DNA of 64,000 bases, from the NCBI RefSeq assembly GCF_011764545.1, contig NZ_AP022870.1, positions 2,836,001 to 2,900,000 on the forward strand. The letters are read 5' to 3'. Below the pieces are notes generated by a model, which was not told the origin of the DNA, did not search any database, and saw only the letters and a program-made list of their open reading frames with translations. Shown here in pieces: positions 55,304-63,894 of the stretch. Made by a program: the position numbers and the translations under genes. Origin of the DNA: Phytohabitans flavus. Its GTDB lineage: Bacteria > Actinomycetota > Actinomycetes > Mycobacteriales > Micromonosporaceae. The first letter of the stretch is position 1; every line of letters begins with the position of its first letter.

Positions 55304-56311
55304 TCATGGGGCTGGTGGGGCGTGCGTCCCCCGGAGTACCACGTCGGCGTGGAGCACGACCGACTCGGGCGCCGCGCCGTCCGCGTCCGGGCTGAGCTGG
55401 GACAGCAGCAGCCGCACCGCCTCGGCCGCCATGCGGCCGGCGTCGTGGCGCACCGTGGTCAGCGCGTACGGCTCCCAACCCGCCATCGGGATGTCGTCGA
55501 AGCCGGTCACCGTCAGCTCGCCGGGCACCGCCACACCGCGCAGCCTCGCCTCGTGCAGCACGCCCAGCGCGATCTCGTCGCTGGCGCAGAGGATCGCGGT
55601 CGGGCGGTGTGCCGTGTCCAGCAGGGACTGGGCGGCGGCGACGCCGGTCGCGTGGTCGTGCCCGCCGCGCAGCACCCGGGTCCGGACCGAACGCCCCGAG
55701 GCGAGCACGCTGCGGAATCCGGCCTCGCGGTCGAGGCTCGTGCTCAGCCGGCGCGGGCCGAGCACCAGCGCGACCTCGGTGTGGCCGAGACCGGCCACGA
55801 GCGCGGCGATGTCCGCGGCCCCCTGGCGGTTGTCGGCCACGCAGCTCGGGTGCCCCTCCTCGGGTACGAGGCGGTTGACCAGCACGTGCGGCACGCCGCT
55901 CGCGGCCAGGTGGCGCGGCACGGCCGAGCCGGTGTCGGTCGCGGTGAGCACGACGCCGTCCACCGAGCCGTCGGTGAGCTGGGCGAGCACCGCGGCGTCC
56001 TCGGTCTCGGCGAGCAGCGTCGTGCGGTATCCGGCCGCGGTGAGCGCCTGGTGCAGCGGCACGATCAGCTGCGGGTGGAACGGGTTGAGCAGGTCGTCCG
56101 GGCTGGACACCACCGCAATCCGCCGGGTGCGGCGGCTGCGCAGCACGCGACCGGACTCCTGCGGCACGTACCCCAGCTCCTGCGCCGCCTTGCGCACGCG
56201 CTCGCGGGTGGCCGGCGACACCTGCGGGTGACCGGCCAGCGCGCGGGACACCGTGGGCTGGGAGACGCCGGCGGCCTTCGCGACGTCTTTGCTGGTCGTT
56301 ACCCGGGTCAT
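55304..56311 (-). CDS. LacI-family transcriptional regulator
   Basis: 335 residues from ATG 56311. The DNA-binding part (~1-57) is TSKDVAKAAGVSQPTVSRAL, AGHPQVSPATRERVRKAAQE and LGYVPQESGRVLRSRRT, with the hinge helix. The periplasmic-binding-like core has VVLTATDTGSAVPRHL, HVLVNRLV, AILCASDEIALGVLHEARLR and VTGFDDIPMAGWEPYALTTV. It lies 63 bases upstream of the symporter in the same direction and most likely represses it in the absence of sugar. A palindrome precedes its own start. Confidence 0.93.
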   Translation of the reverse strand: MTRVTTSKDVAKAAGVSQPTVSRALAGHPQVSPATRERVRKAAQELGYVPQESGRVLRSRRTRRIAVVSSPDDLLNPFHPQLIVPLHQALTAAGYRTTLLAETEDAAVLAQLTDGSVDGVVLTATDTGSAVPRHLAASGVPHVLVNRLVPEEGHPSCVADNRQGAADIAALVAGLGHTEVALVLGPRRLSTSLDREAGFRSVLASGRSVRTRVLRGGHDHATGVAAAQSLLDTAHRPTAILCASDEIALGVLHEARLRGVAVPGELTVTGFDDIPMAGWEPYALTTVRHDAGRMAAEAVRLLLSQLSPDADGAAPESVVLHADVVLRGTHAPPAP

Positions 56312-56328
56312 CGGTGGCCCCTGACGTT

Positions 56329-56340
56329 GCATACGTATGC
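56329..56340. promoter_or_regulatory. LacI-type palindrome gcatacgtatgc upstream of the LacI gene
   Basis: A perfect 12-bp palindrome with central CG, 17 bases before the LacI gene's ATG. Symmetric sites with a central CpG are typical for LacI/GalR regulators, so this is the likely autoregulatory operator for the symporter operon. No second copy is seen between the regulator and symporter genes. Confidence 0.65.
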
Positions 56341-56526
56341 GGATACCGCCGCCCGGCGGCAGAGCAAGCGGAGGGATGTGGTTCTGGGGAGAAGCCTAGA
56401 CGCCGGAAGGGTGGCCGCCGAGGATGCGGCCCTACGGTAAATCGCGCGAGTCGCCGGCGAATGCCGAGCCGCCGCGACCCGGATGCACAAGGGCCGATGC
56501 GCCCTCCGCCGAACCACCCCGATACC

Positions 56527-56582
56527 TTGACAGCGGGCGCCCCCTTATCGACTATCGATGTATCGCTTTTCGATAAGGGGGC
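56527..56582 (+). promoter_or_regulatory. Promoter with 13-bp inverted repeat upstream of DUF2975 gene
   Basis: TTGACA (56527-56532), 17 bases, then GACTAT (56550-56555). Overlapping the -10 is a perfect inverted repeat: gcccccttatcga (56539-56551) and tcgataagggggc (56570-56582), centre 18 bases. The words tatcga/tcgata occur four times in 56547-56575. The right arm ends seven bases before the ATG at 56590, so it also hides the ribosome site. The likely ligand is the HTH protein encoded at 57183. Confidence 0.72.
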
Positions 56583-56589
56583 ACCGGCG

Positions 56590-57183
56590 ATGGCGATCAA
56601 GGTGTACGCCGCCCGGCTGGACTGGCTAGGGCTGCTATTTCTCGGCCTTGTGGGCGGTTTGATCTTCACCAGCGTGGCGACCCTGTTCCAGGTCACCGTC
56701 TCGCCCAGCGCGGCCTTCACCGTCTGGGTGCCGCTGGACCAGGCCGGCTCTCTCACCGGCCCCAACCGGCTGCCTGAGGGCGTCTCGGTCCAGCCCTCCG
56801 CCCAGGTGCGGGCCCTGGTCGAGGAGCCGACGGCCACGCAGAGCCTGCTCCACATGGCCACCTCGCTGCCCACGAAGTGCGTCGTGATCGCGATGCTCTT
56901 CCTGCTGGTGCGCATCGTCCGGGAGGCGCGCCGCGGCGACCCGTTCACGGCGGGCAACGTGCGGCTGCTGCGCCGGCTCGGCGTCACGCTGCTCGCCGGC
57001 GGCATAGCCGCCGATCTGATCGAGGAGCTGGCCTACCGGGCCCTTGTCGCCCCGATCATCGACGGGCCGGTCGGCGGGTTCATCTGGAGCGGGTGGTGGC
57101 TGTCCGGGATCGCGTTCCTGGCCATCGCCGAGGTGTTCAAACGGGGCGTACGCATGCGCGTCGAGCTGGACGGCGTGATCTGA
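56590..57183 (+). CDS. DUF2975 membrane protein
   Basis: 197 residues with four membrane segments (LDWLGLLFLGLVGGLIFTSV; TKCVVIAMLFLLVRIVREAR; LGVTLLAGGIAADLIEELAY; GWWLSGIAFLAIAEVFKRGV). The segment VREARRGDPFTAGNVRLLRR between helices 2 and 3 is the DUF2975 signature. Such proteins are encoded with a small Cro-like regulator, as here (TGATG overlap with 57183). Their role is unknown; bacterial homologues accompany YozG-type regulators. Confidence 0.9.
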   Translation: MAIKVYAARLDWLGLLFLGLVGGLIFTSVATLFQVTVSPSAAFTVWVPLDQAGSLTGPNRLPEGVSVQPSAQVRALVEEPTATQSLLHMATSLPTKCVVIAMLFLLVRIVREARRGDPFTAGNVRLLRRLGVTLLAGGIAADLIEELAYRALVAPIIDGPVGGFIWSGWWLSGIAFLAIAEVFKRGVRMRVELDGVI

Positions 57184-57440
57184 TGCCGGCTGAGGAGGAC
57201 CGCGTCGAGGTACACCTCGACAAGATGCTCGCCGACCGCGGCATGAGCCTGACCGAGCTCTCCACCGAGGTGGGGGTCACGCTGGCCAACCTGTCGATCC
57301 TCAAGAACGGGCGGGCCCGCGCGATCCGGTTCAGCACGCTGACCGCGCTGTGCGAGGCGCTCGACTGCCAGCCCGGCGACCTGCTCACGATCCACCCCGC
57401 GGCCCAGCGCCGGCGCCCGTCCCGCGCCGACGCCGGGTAG
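57183..57440 (+). CDS. Small Cro/C1-type HTH regulator (YozG-like)
   Basis: 85 residues. The whole protein is one Xre-family domain: HLDKMLADRGMSLTELSTEV, GVTLANLSILKNGRARAIRF and STLTALCEALDCQPGDLLTI. This is the PF13443 group that is paired with DUF2975 membrane proteins. One-base overlap with the preceding gene. It probably binds the tatcga/tcgata repeats at the operon's promoter. Confidence 0.92.
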   Translation: MPAEEDRVEVHLDKMLADRGMSLTELSTEVGVTLANLSILKNGRARAIRFSTLTALCEALDCQPGDLLTIHPAAQRRRPSRADAG

Positions 57441-57488
57441 GCCCCCGCGGCCCGGCGGTACGGCTCTTGAGCGTCGCTAGAGGTTGGC

Positions 57489-60220
57489 GTGCCCCTTAGT
57501 CTTGTTGGCGTGGGCGGCTTCCGGCTCGGTGTCGACTTCGGCACCTCGCACACGGTCGCCGTGCTCCGCTGGCCGGACGGCCGGGCCCGCCCGCTGTTGT
57601 TCGATGGCTCGCCGGTGCTTCCGTCCGCGGTCAGCGCCGCGCCCGCGGGCGGCCTGCTGACCGGGCGGGACGCGCTCTACGCCGCCCGCTTCCGCCCCGA
57701 GGCGGTCGAGCTGCACCCGAAGCGCTGCGTCGACGACGGCACGGTGCTGCTGGGCGACGCGGAGTTCGCGGTGGTCGACCTTGTCGCGGCGGTGCTGCGC
57801 CGCGTCGCCGACGAGGGGGTACGGGTCAGCGGCGCACCGCCGCCCACCGTCGTCACCTGCCCGGTGAGCTGGGGTACCGCGCGCCGCGCGCTGGTCGCCG
57901 AGGCGGCCCGCCGCGCCGGCCTTGACCTCGCTGGCCTGGTCACCGAGCCGGTGGCGGCCGCCAGCTATTTCGCGGAGGCCGGCGGCGAGCGGCTCGGGCC
58001 GGCAGCGGCCGCGCTCGTGTACGACCTGGGCGCCGGCACCTTCGACGCGTCGGTGGTCCGCCGCTCCCCCGAGGGATTCACGGTCCTGGCCGTGGAGGGG
58101 CTGCCGGACACCGGCGGACTCGACATCGACGCCGCGGTGGTGGACGCGCTCGGCGAGGTGTACGCCAGCCGCGACCAGGCCCGCTGGCACCGCCTCCTCC
58201 GCCCCGCGACGGCATCCGACGCCCGTGACCGCTGGCTACTGTGGACGGACGTACGCACCGGCAAGGAGATGCTCTCCCGCACCGCCACCACCGCGGTGCC
58301 CGTGCCCCTCTTCGACGACGCGGCCGCGCTGGGCCGCGAGGAGCTGGAACGCCTGGCCCGCCCGATCCTCGACCGCACGATCCGGGCCGCACGGGCCGCG
58401 CTGGACGCCGCCTCGGTCAAGCCCGCGGAACTGGCCGGCATCCTCCTGGTCGGCGGCGGCAGCCGCATGCCGCTGGCGGCGTCGCTGTTGCACCGCGCCT
58501 TCGGCGTGGCACCGACGGCGCTGGAGCAGCCCGAGCTGGTGGTTGCGGAAGGCGCCCTCTACGCCACCCCCAACCCCGCACCCCCATACGTCGTGCTCCC
58601 GCCAGCGCCCGTCCAGGACCGCCCCGCTGTGGACCCGGCACGGGCGACGGCGACCCTGCCGACCGCGATCCCGCCAGCCGCCACGCCACCGCCAGGTCCC
58701 GCGCCGGCACCGCCGCCGGTCGACCGGATGTCCGCGCCAGACGACCCCGCGACCGCAGCCGCCCACACCGCGACGGCACTAGCGGAGCCCAAGCCCACGT
58801 CGGCACCCGATGCTGGGCCATCGCCATCGCCATCGCCAGCCGACGATGCGGCAGCCGAGGGCCACCCCGCGACCGCAGGAGCCGGCACCAAGGCGGCGTC
58901 AGTGAAAGCCGAGCTAGCCACGGAGCGCGAGCAGGCGCCGGCGCCGCACGAAGAGGCGGCCACAGTGGATGGTGCGGCGGCGGTGGACGGGCGGGAGGGG
59001 ATGCGGCCCGGGGCGCGGTCAGGGCGGCGGGGGCGGGGACGAACGTACAAGATGAGGCCGAAGCGGCGACCACGACGGCGGTGGCCGTCCTCGCGGAGGC
59101 CGAGGAAACCAAAGACCGGCGCCGGCATCTGGTCGCGATCGCGGTGACCGTCGCGGTGCTGGTGTTGCTCGCGGCTCTCGGCGTTCCGTCCATCCTGGAC
59201 CGCGGCGGCCGGCCCGAAGCCACGCGGACACAGGGACCTACAAGCCAGCCGTCCGCCAGCGCGTCGGCGGGGAGTGGCGGGTCGGTCAGCGATCGGCTTG
59301 TGGCGCCAGCGCTGGCGGTCGTGTTCAACCCGCGCGACGACAACATGCTCGCCGCCGGTGGAGAGGACCGGGTCGTGCGCCTCTGGGACGTGCGTAAGCG
59401 GGAGGTGGCGGCGGAGCTCCGGGGGTACGGCGGCGATGTCTACCACCTGGCGTTCAGTCCGGATGGGCGGTACCTCGCGGTGGCCGGCGAAGTGGCGGAC
59501 GTGTGGCTGTGGGACGTGCGGCGGCGGCAGCGCGTCGCGGCGCTGAAGCATCCGACCGACCGCGGGTGGGCCGGGGTGTCCGACGTCGCCTTCAGTCCGG
59601 ACGGCAAGACGCTCGCCACCGTGGGCGCGGACAGCCGCATCCGGCTGTGGGACGTGGGCACGCGGCGGCAGAAGGGCGGGCCGCTCACCGGCTACCCCTA
59701 CTACGCGGACCGGCTGTCGTGGAGCCCGGACGGTACGCGGCTCGCGTTCCGCGACATGCTCGCACCGGACGACGGCGTGGTGATCTGGGACCCGGTCAAC
59801 CGGCGGCAGATCAGCCAGATCAAGCCTCCGCGCACCAACTCCAACGCTTTGGCCTTCTCGCCGAAGGCCGCGCTGATCGCGATCCCGGTCGAGGTGCCCA
59901 GTGGCGGCACGGTCGCCCAATCGGTGCCGGAGACGCAGCTGTGGGACTCGGCGAAGGGGCGGAAGGTCGCGTCACTCCGGGGTTCTGGAGGGCCGGTGCA
60001 GTTCAGTGCGGACGGGCGGCTGCTGGCGACCGGCTACAGAGGACTGCGAGTGTGGGACGTGAGCACGCGGCAGCTTGTCGCCGACCCGATGCCGATCGAG
60101 AAGCACGTCGAGGAGATCGCGCAGGACCTGGCGTTCAGCCCGGACGGCAAGACGCTGGCCGTCGCCCGCAAGACCGAGGTACGGCTCGTCGACGTGGGCG
60201 CGATGACGGCGGCACGCTAA
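57489..60220 (+). CDS. Hsp70-type ATPase fused through a membrane helix to a WD40 beta-propeller; one apparent frameshift
   Basis: About 910 residues after repair. Residues ~10-360 are an actin-like Hsp70 ATPase: LGVDFGTSHTVAVLRW, TCPVSWGTARRALVAEA, VYDLGAGTFDASVV and GILLVGGGSRMPL. No Hsp70 peptide-binding domain follows; instead there is a Pro/Ala/Glu-rich linker (~365-535), a membrane helix (LVAIAVTVAVLVLLAALGV, ~555-575) and six or seven WD40 blades (FSPDGRYLAVAG, FSPDGKTLATVGADSRIRLW). The frame is lost at the gggg run 59010-59013; one extra G joins linker and helix. It converges on the operon 60217-62568. GTG 57489 (57510 also possible). Confidence 0.85.
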
Positions 60221-60708
60221 TCGTCCATAATGGCCCGCTCGGCCTCGGCGACGAGCTGGTTGATGTTTTGGACGGCGTCCGCCTTGAACTCGGGGATCTG
60301 GTCCAGCGAGGCGCCGTCCGTCCTGGTCGCGTTGTCCTCCGCCCACTTGATCTGGGAGTCCAGCGCCGCGAGCTGCACCGCGAAGTTGGACTTGAGGGCG
60401 ATGACGACGCCGGCGCAGGCGTACAGGCCGAGGGCCACGAGCGTGGCGGCTGTCGCGCCGTGCTCCAGGTTGGTGCTCGGGGCCTGCGGAGCCGTCCAGG
60501 CGGCGCCGACCGCGGCCACCGACTGGCCCTGGCTGCCCAGGATCATCTCGCGCAGGCGGCCGTCCGCGGTGCCGACCTCGCCGCGGAGCTTGCCGTCCAG
60601 GCCGGCCCACAGGTCGCCCAGCGCGCACAGGCGGTCCTCGTCGGTGTCCGGCCACTCCAGTCTGAGTTCGGCGATCAGCGGGCCCCACTGGCCCGGCCCC
60701 ATACCCAT
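60217..60708 (-). CDS. Membrane-linked protein of a WXG100-type operon (163 aa)
   Basis: Helical protein with one hydrophobic segment (TLVALGLYACAGVVIALKSN, ~88-107). The N-terminal half has RLEWPDTDEDRLCALGDLWA and the C-terminal half is a coiled helix (IPEFKADAVQNINQLVAEAE). This size and layout resemble hypothetical proteins between WXG100 proteins and polymorphic toxins in actinomycetes, where the hydrophobic piece may be an outer part of a toxin. The ATG overlaps the stop of the preceding gene after repair. Family not identified. Confidence 0.65.
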   Translation of the reverse strand: MGMGPGQWGPLIAELRLEWPDTDEDRLCALGDLWAGLDGKLRGEVGTADGRLREMILGSQGQSVAAVGAAWTAPQAPSTNLEHGATAATLVALGLYACAGVVIALKSNFAVQLAALDSQIKWAEDNATRTDGASLDQIPEFKADAVQNINQLVAEAERAIMDD

Positions 60709-61036
60709 CAGCCCAGCCCCTCCCCAGCTGCCGGGTCAGGTCGGCGCTCATCTCGCTGGCGCGCTGGAACCGCATCCCGAGCGTGCGCACGTCGCCGCCC
60801 TGCGCGCCGAGCGCCTGGATGTTGTCCCGGTACGTGTCCAGGGCCTCCGTGCGTACGTCGCCGTAGCAGCCGGCGATGGCCCGCCCGATCCGCCCGGTAC
60901 CGAACGCCTGCTCGGGGCCGGCCAGCTCGGCGGTGAACACGCGCAGCACCTCGGCCAGCTGGTCGGCCGAGAGCGCGACGCCCGAACCCGAGCGGGTCAC
61001 CTGGCCCGCGCGGACCTCGGTCACATTACCGTCCAT
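60708..61036 (-). CDS. WXG100/ESX-like small helical protein; one apparent frameshift
   Basis: About 109 residues after repair, the length of WXG100 (EsxA-like) proteins. Two helices: LSADQLAEVLRVFTAELAGP and YRDNIQALGAQGGDVRTLGM, followed by FQRASEMSADLTRQLG. The WXG turn is not canonical. The end is repaired by one extra base in the cccc run at 60717-60720 or 60722-60725, giving LGEGLG and a stop that overlaps the next ATG (TGATG); as sequenced the frame runs on. ATG 61036 with gaggtg upstream. Fourth gene of the operon. Confidence 0.65.
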
Positions 61037-61742
61037 CGTGCACACCTCCGTCGTCGTCGGGCCCGTGCGGGCTGGCCATGATGGCAGCCAGCGACGCCGA
61101 GTACACGCGCATGTGCTCCAAGCTCTGGTCCTGCATCCGGCGCACCCGGCGGGCGAAAGTACCGGGGTCCACAGCGGACGGAGGCGAGCCGGTCGACAGT
61201 GCCCCGTTCGCCGCGGCCGCGATCCGCTCGGCCAGGTCCACCGAGGGCAGGCGCATCGCGGACGGGTCGATGTCCACGCGGCCGAGCCGTCCACCGTGGA
61301 CGTCGACGCTGACACCGTCGACGGCCGGTGGCTCGGCGGGCGGTCCCGGTGCGAACAGCTCCGCCACGTCGCGGATCGTCTCGTCGAGCAGCTGCTCCAG
61401 CCCGTACGGCCCGGGATCGCCCTGGATGCCGGTCTGCTCCGCGATCCGGGCCATCGCCTCGTCCATCGACCGGGTGACCCGCTCCATGCCCCGCGCCGCC
61501 TGGTCGCGTACCTCGGTCAGGCGGTCCACGATGGCCGCGGGGTCGGCTCCCGCGGAAGTGCCGGCGGGCGCGGCGTCGAGGGCCGCGTTGGCCGCCTCGC
61601 GGACGTGGCGCCCCAGCGTCGCCCCGTCCTGCCGCATCACCCACGGGTCGAGCCGTACCGCGTCGATCCGCCCAGCCACGGCGGTGACCCGTACCCGGCC
61701 GTCGTCCGCCTCGCCAGTGCCGAGCGTGTCCACAGTGGTCAC
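61026..61742 (-). CDS. YbaB/EbfC-like protein with two related halves
   Basis: 238 residues. Two segments match each other and the YbaB strand-helix pattern: RVRVTAVAGRIDAVRLDPWV (~15-34) with REAANAALDAA, and VSVDVHGGRLGRVDIDPSAM (~145-164) with AERIAAAANGALS. Between them is a long helical stretch (AIVDRLTEVRDQAARGMERV). YbaB-domain proteins are regularly encoded in ESX/WXG100 effector operons of actinomycetes. GTG 61742 overlaps the previous stop (GTGA); its own end overlaps the next start. Confidence 0.7.
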   Translation of the reverse strand: MTTVDTLGTGEADDGRVRVTAVAGRIDAVRLDPWVMRQDGATLGRHVREAANAALDAAPAGTSAGADPAAIVDRLTEVRDQAARGMERVTRSMDEAMARIAEQTGIQGDPGPYGLEQLLDETIRDVAELFAPGPPAEPPAVDGVSVDVHGGRLGRVDIDPSAMRLPSVDLAERIAAAANGALSTGSPPSAVDPGTFARRVRRMQDQSLEHMRVYSASLAAIMASPHGPDDDGGVHDGR

Positions 61743-62095
61743 TTTTCCGGCTGGTCGGGCACGTACTCCGGCCCGAGCTGCGCCAGCCGGTTGGCCATCC
61801 AGCGGCGCGCCTCCGGCAGCGCCACCGACCACTGCCACGACAGGCTCTCGGCCAGCGCGACCTCGCGGGCCGCGGGGTCGGGCGTGGCGAGCGCGCCGGC
61901 CAGCCGGTGGCAGGTGTCGGCGAGCATGTGGATCCGGGCCACCGCGTCGGTGTCGAAGGCAGACTCCGGGTCGGGCTGCTCACCGGCGATGAACACCTCG
62001 CGGCTCGACGCCATCATCCTGATTTCCAGCAGCGCGCTGGTCAGGAGGTGGGTGGCCGCCGTCGAGGCGGGGCCGGGCTCGGTCGGGTTGACCAC
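61739..62095 (-). CDS. Hypothetical helical protein of the WXG100-type operon (118 aa)
   Basis: 118 residues, all helical (TAATHLLTSALLEIRMMASS, SWQWSVALPEARRWMANRLA). No signal peptide or membrane segment. Small, acidic proteins at this place in similar operons may be chaperones for the exported partners (EspG-like in role), but I cannot assign a family. It starts 14 bases after the upstream gene and overlaps the next by four bases. Confidence 0.65.
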   Translation of the reverse strand: MVNPTEPGPASTAATHLLTSALLEIRMMASSREVFIAGEQPDPESAFDTDAVARIHMLADTCHRLAGALATPDPAAREVALAESLSWQWSVALPEARRWMANRLAQLGPEYVPDQPEK

Positions 62096-62109
62096 GGCTG
62101 ACCGTCCAA

Positions 62110-62568
62110 TCAGTCCAGGAACTTGACGTAGATCTGTGTCTGTGGCGAGAAGGTGCTGCCCGGTGGGCGTGGCGTGCCGTCAAGCATCCCAGCCCGGCGG
62201 AGCATCTCGTAAAGACGGTGGTTGCCCTCGACCACCCGGCCGTCCCGGTACGCCGTGATGTACGCGCCGTCCCTCGGCTGGAGCACCGCGTCCTCCAGCT
62301 CCCAGTCCCGGAGCCGGCCGAGCTGGTCGAGCTTCTGGTCGCTGCGGCGTACGAAGTCTCGGGACGCGGGGTTGCGAGGGTCGGCCTGCCGCCAGACGTC
62401 CCCGAGCTTGAAGTCCTTGAGGTCCTCGAGCCGGGTGTTCGGCTGCCGCCGCGCGGGCAGGCCCCGGATCCGGTCGAACAACGTACGTTTGCCGTCCGCC
62501 CGAGGGCGGCGGAGCCACTCCCATACCGCTTTGAAGATGCCGCTGCCTCTGCCGCGCCGCACGTCCAC
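62110..62568 (-). CDS. ParB/Srx-like domain protein, possible effector (152 aa)
   Basis: Basic N-terminus (IFKAVWEWLRRPRADGKRTL) then a C-terminal domain with DGAYITAYRDGRVVEGNHRL, YEMLRRAGMLDG. The G(R/N)VVEGNHRLYEM box resembles the GxHR core of ParB/sulfiredoxin-fold nucleases that serve as toxin tips in bacterial effectors. First gene of the operon; no cognate immunity gene is clearly recognisable, though the 118-residue protein is a candidate. GTG 62568. Confidence 0.6.
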   Translation of the reverse strand: MDVRRGRGSGIFKAVWEWLRRPRADGKRTLFDRIRGLPARRQPNTRLEDLKDFKLGDVWRQADPRNPASRDFVRRSDQKLDQLGRLRDWELEDAVLQPRDGAYITAYRDGRVVEGNHRLYEMLRRAGMLDGTPRPPGSTFSPQTQIYVKFLD

Positions 62569-62589
62569 CTCCGTCCCGCGTCGGCCCGC

Positions 62590-63798
62590 TCATGCCGCGG
62601 CCCGCACGGACACTACGGCGGTACGCGCCATCGGGTTCAGGACGAGTGCGGCGGCCGCCGCCGGCAAGGCGAGCGCCGCGAAGGCGACCTGCCAGCTCGT
62701 GTACTGGGCCAGCGCGGCACCGAGCGGAGCGGCCAACATGGAGCCACCGAAGATCGCGGTGTTCTGCACGGCGAGCGCGGTCGCGGCGTAGCCCGGCGCG
62801 GCGAGCTCACCCGCGGCGCTGAACGCGAGGCCGTTCCAGCACAGGATCGTCGCGCAGAGCAGCAGCAGCGTACCGACGAACGGCAGGCTCGGCGCGTCGA
62901 CGAGCATGGCGGTGAGCAAGGCCAGCGGGACGGCGGCCACGGCCACGATCTGTACCGGACGCAGCCGCGAACCGATCGCGTCCGACCACACGCCGGCCCC
63001 GATCCGGCTGGCGACGCCGGACAGCTGCGCCATCGTCACCATCGCGGACGCCGTGGCCACGTCCGCACCCCGGTGCTCGACAAGGAATAGCGCCAGCAGC
63101 GCGGTGATGCCGACCTGCGGCAGCACCAACAGTCCACTCGCGAGCGACAGCCGCAGCAGCCGGGGATCGCCCACTGTGGACTTTCCGCCGCCCCGGACCG
63201 GCAGGGGCACACCACCGTCGGGCTCCCGTACCACCGTCACCACGACGATGCCGGCCACCAGGCAGGCGGCCGAGAGCACGCCGAACGCGGCGGAGAGCGT
63301 GGCGTGGTGGGCGACGATGGGCAGTGTCGCCGCGGCCAGGGCGGCGCCGGCGGGCAGCCCGCAGGCGCGTACACCCATCGCGAGGCCGCGCCGCTCCTTG
63401 GGGAACCAGGCCATCACGGCGCTGCCGCTGGCGACGCAGACGCTCGCGGTCGCGGCCCCGGCCACCGCGAGCAGGACCGCCACGGCCACCGCCGACGGTG
63501 TCACGCTCGCGGCCGTCGCCATCAGCAGGCCGGCCAGCGCGAGGCCGACGCCCATCGTGTTGTGCTCGCCCCACCTGTCGCAGATCCGCCCCCACAGCAG
63601 CAGCGCCGAGACGACGCCGAGCATCGGGCAGGCGAGGACCACGCCGACCGCCGCGAGGCTGAGCCCGAGCTCGGTGCGCAGCACCGGCCCGATCGCCGGT
63701 AGGCCCTGTATGAACGCACCCGCCGTGATCTGCGCCGCGGTGCCCGCGCAGAGTACCGCCCACCGATAGTGGATCACCCCGTCCGTCACAGCCACCAT
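62590..63798 (-). CDS. MFS transporter
   Basis: 402 residues, twelve membrane segments. Motif A-type loop LLLWGRICDRWGEHNTMGVG (~66-85) and AVMAWFPKERRGLAMGVRAC (~127-146) place it in the CynX/NimT or OFA-like branch (organic anion or nitrate-type carriers) rather than drug exporters. ATG 63798. It faces the end of the effector operon but runs in the same direction, 21 bases from it; co-transcription is possible. Substrate unknown. Confidence 0.88.
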   Translation of the reverse strand: MVAVTDGVIHYRWAVLCAGTAAQITAGAFIQGLPAIGPVLRTELGLSLAAVGVVLACPMLGVVSALLLWGRICDRWGEHNTMGVGLALAGLLMATAASVTPSAVAVAVLLAVAGAATASVCVASGSAVMAWFPKERRGLAMGVRACGLPAGAALAAATLPIVAHHATLSAAFGVLSAACLVAGIVVVTVVREPDGGVPLPVRGGGKSTVGDPRLLRLSLASGLLVLPQVGITALLALFLVEHRGADVATASAMVTMAQLSGVASRIGAGVWSDAIGSRLRPVQIVAVAAVPLALLTAMLVDAPSLPFVGTLLLLCATILCWNGLAFSAAGELAAPGYAATALAVQNTAIFGGSMLAAPLGAALAQYTSWQVAFAALALPAAAAALVLNPMARTAVVSVRAAA

Positions 63799-63894
63799 TC
63801 AGGGCCACCTAACCGCTCCGGACAACGACGCCCAGGTATCGAAGGAGTGAAGAATCTGACTGGCCGCCGGTTGACGGCCTGACACAATGGACGG

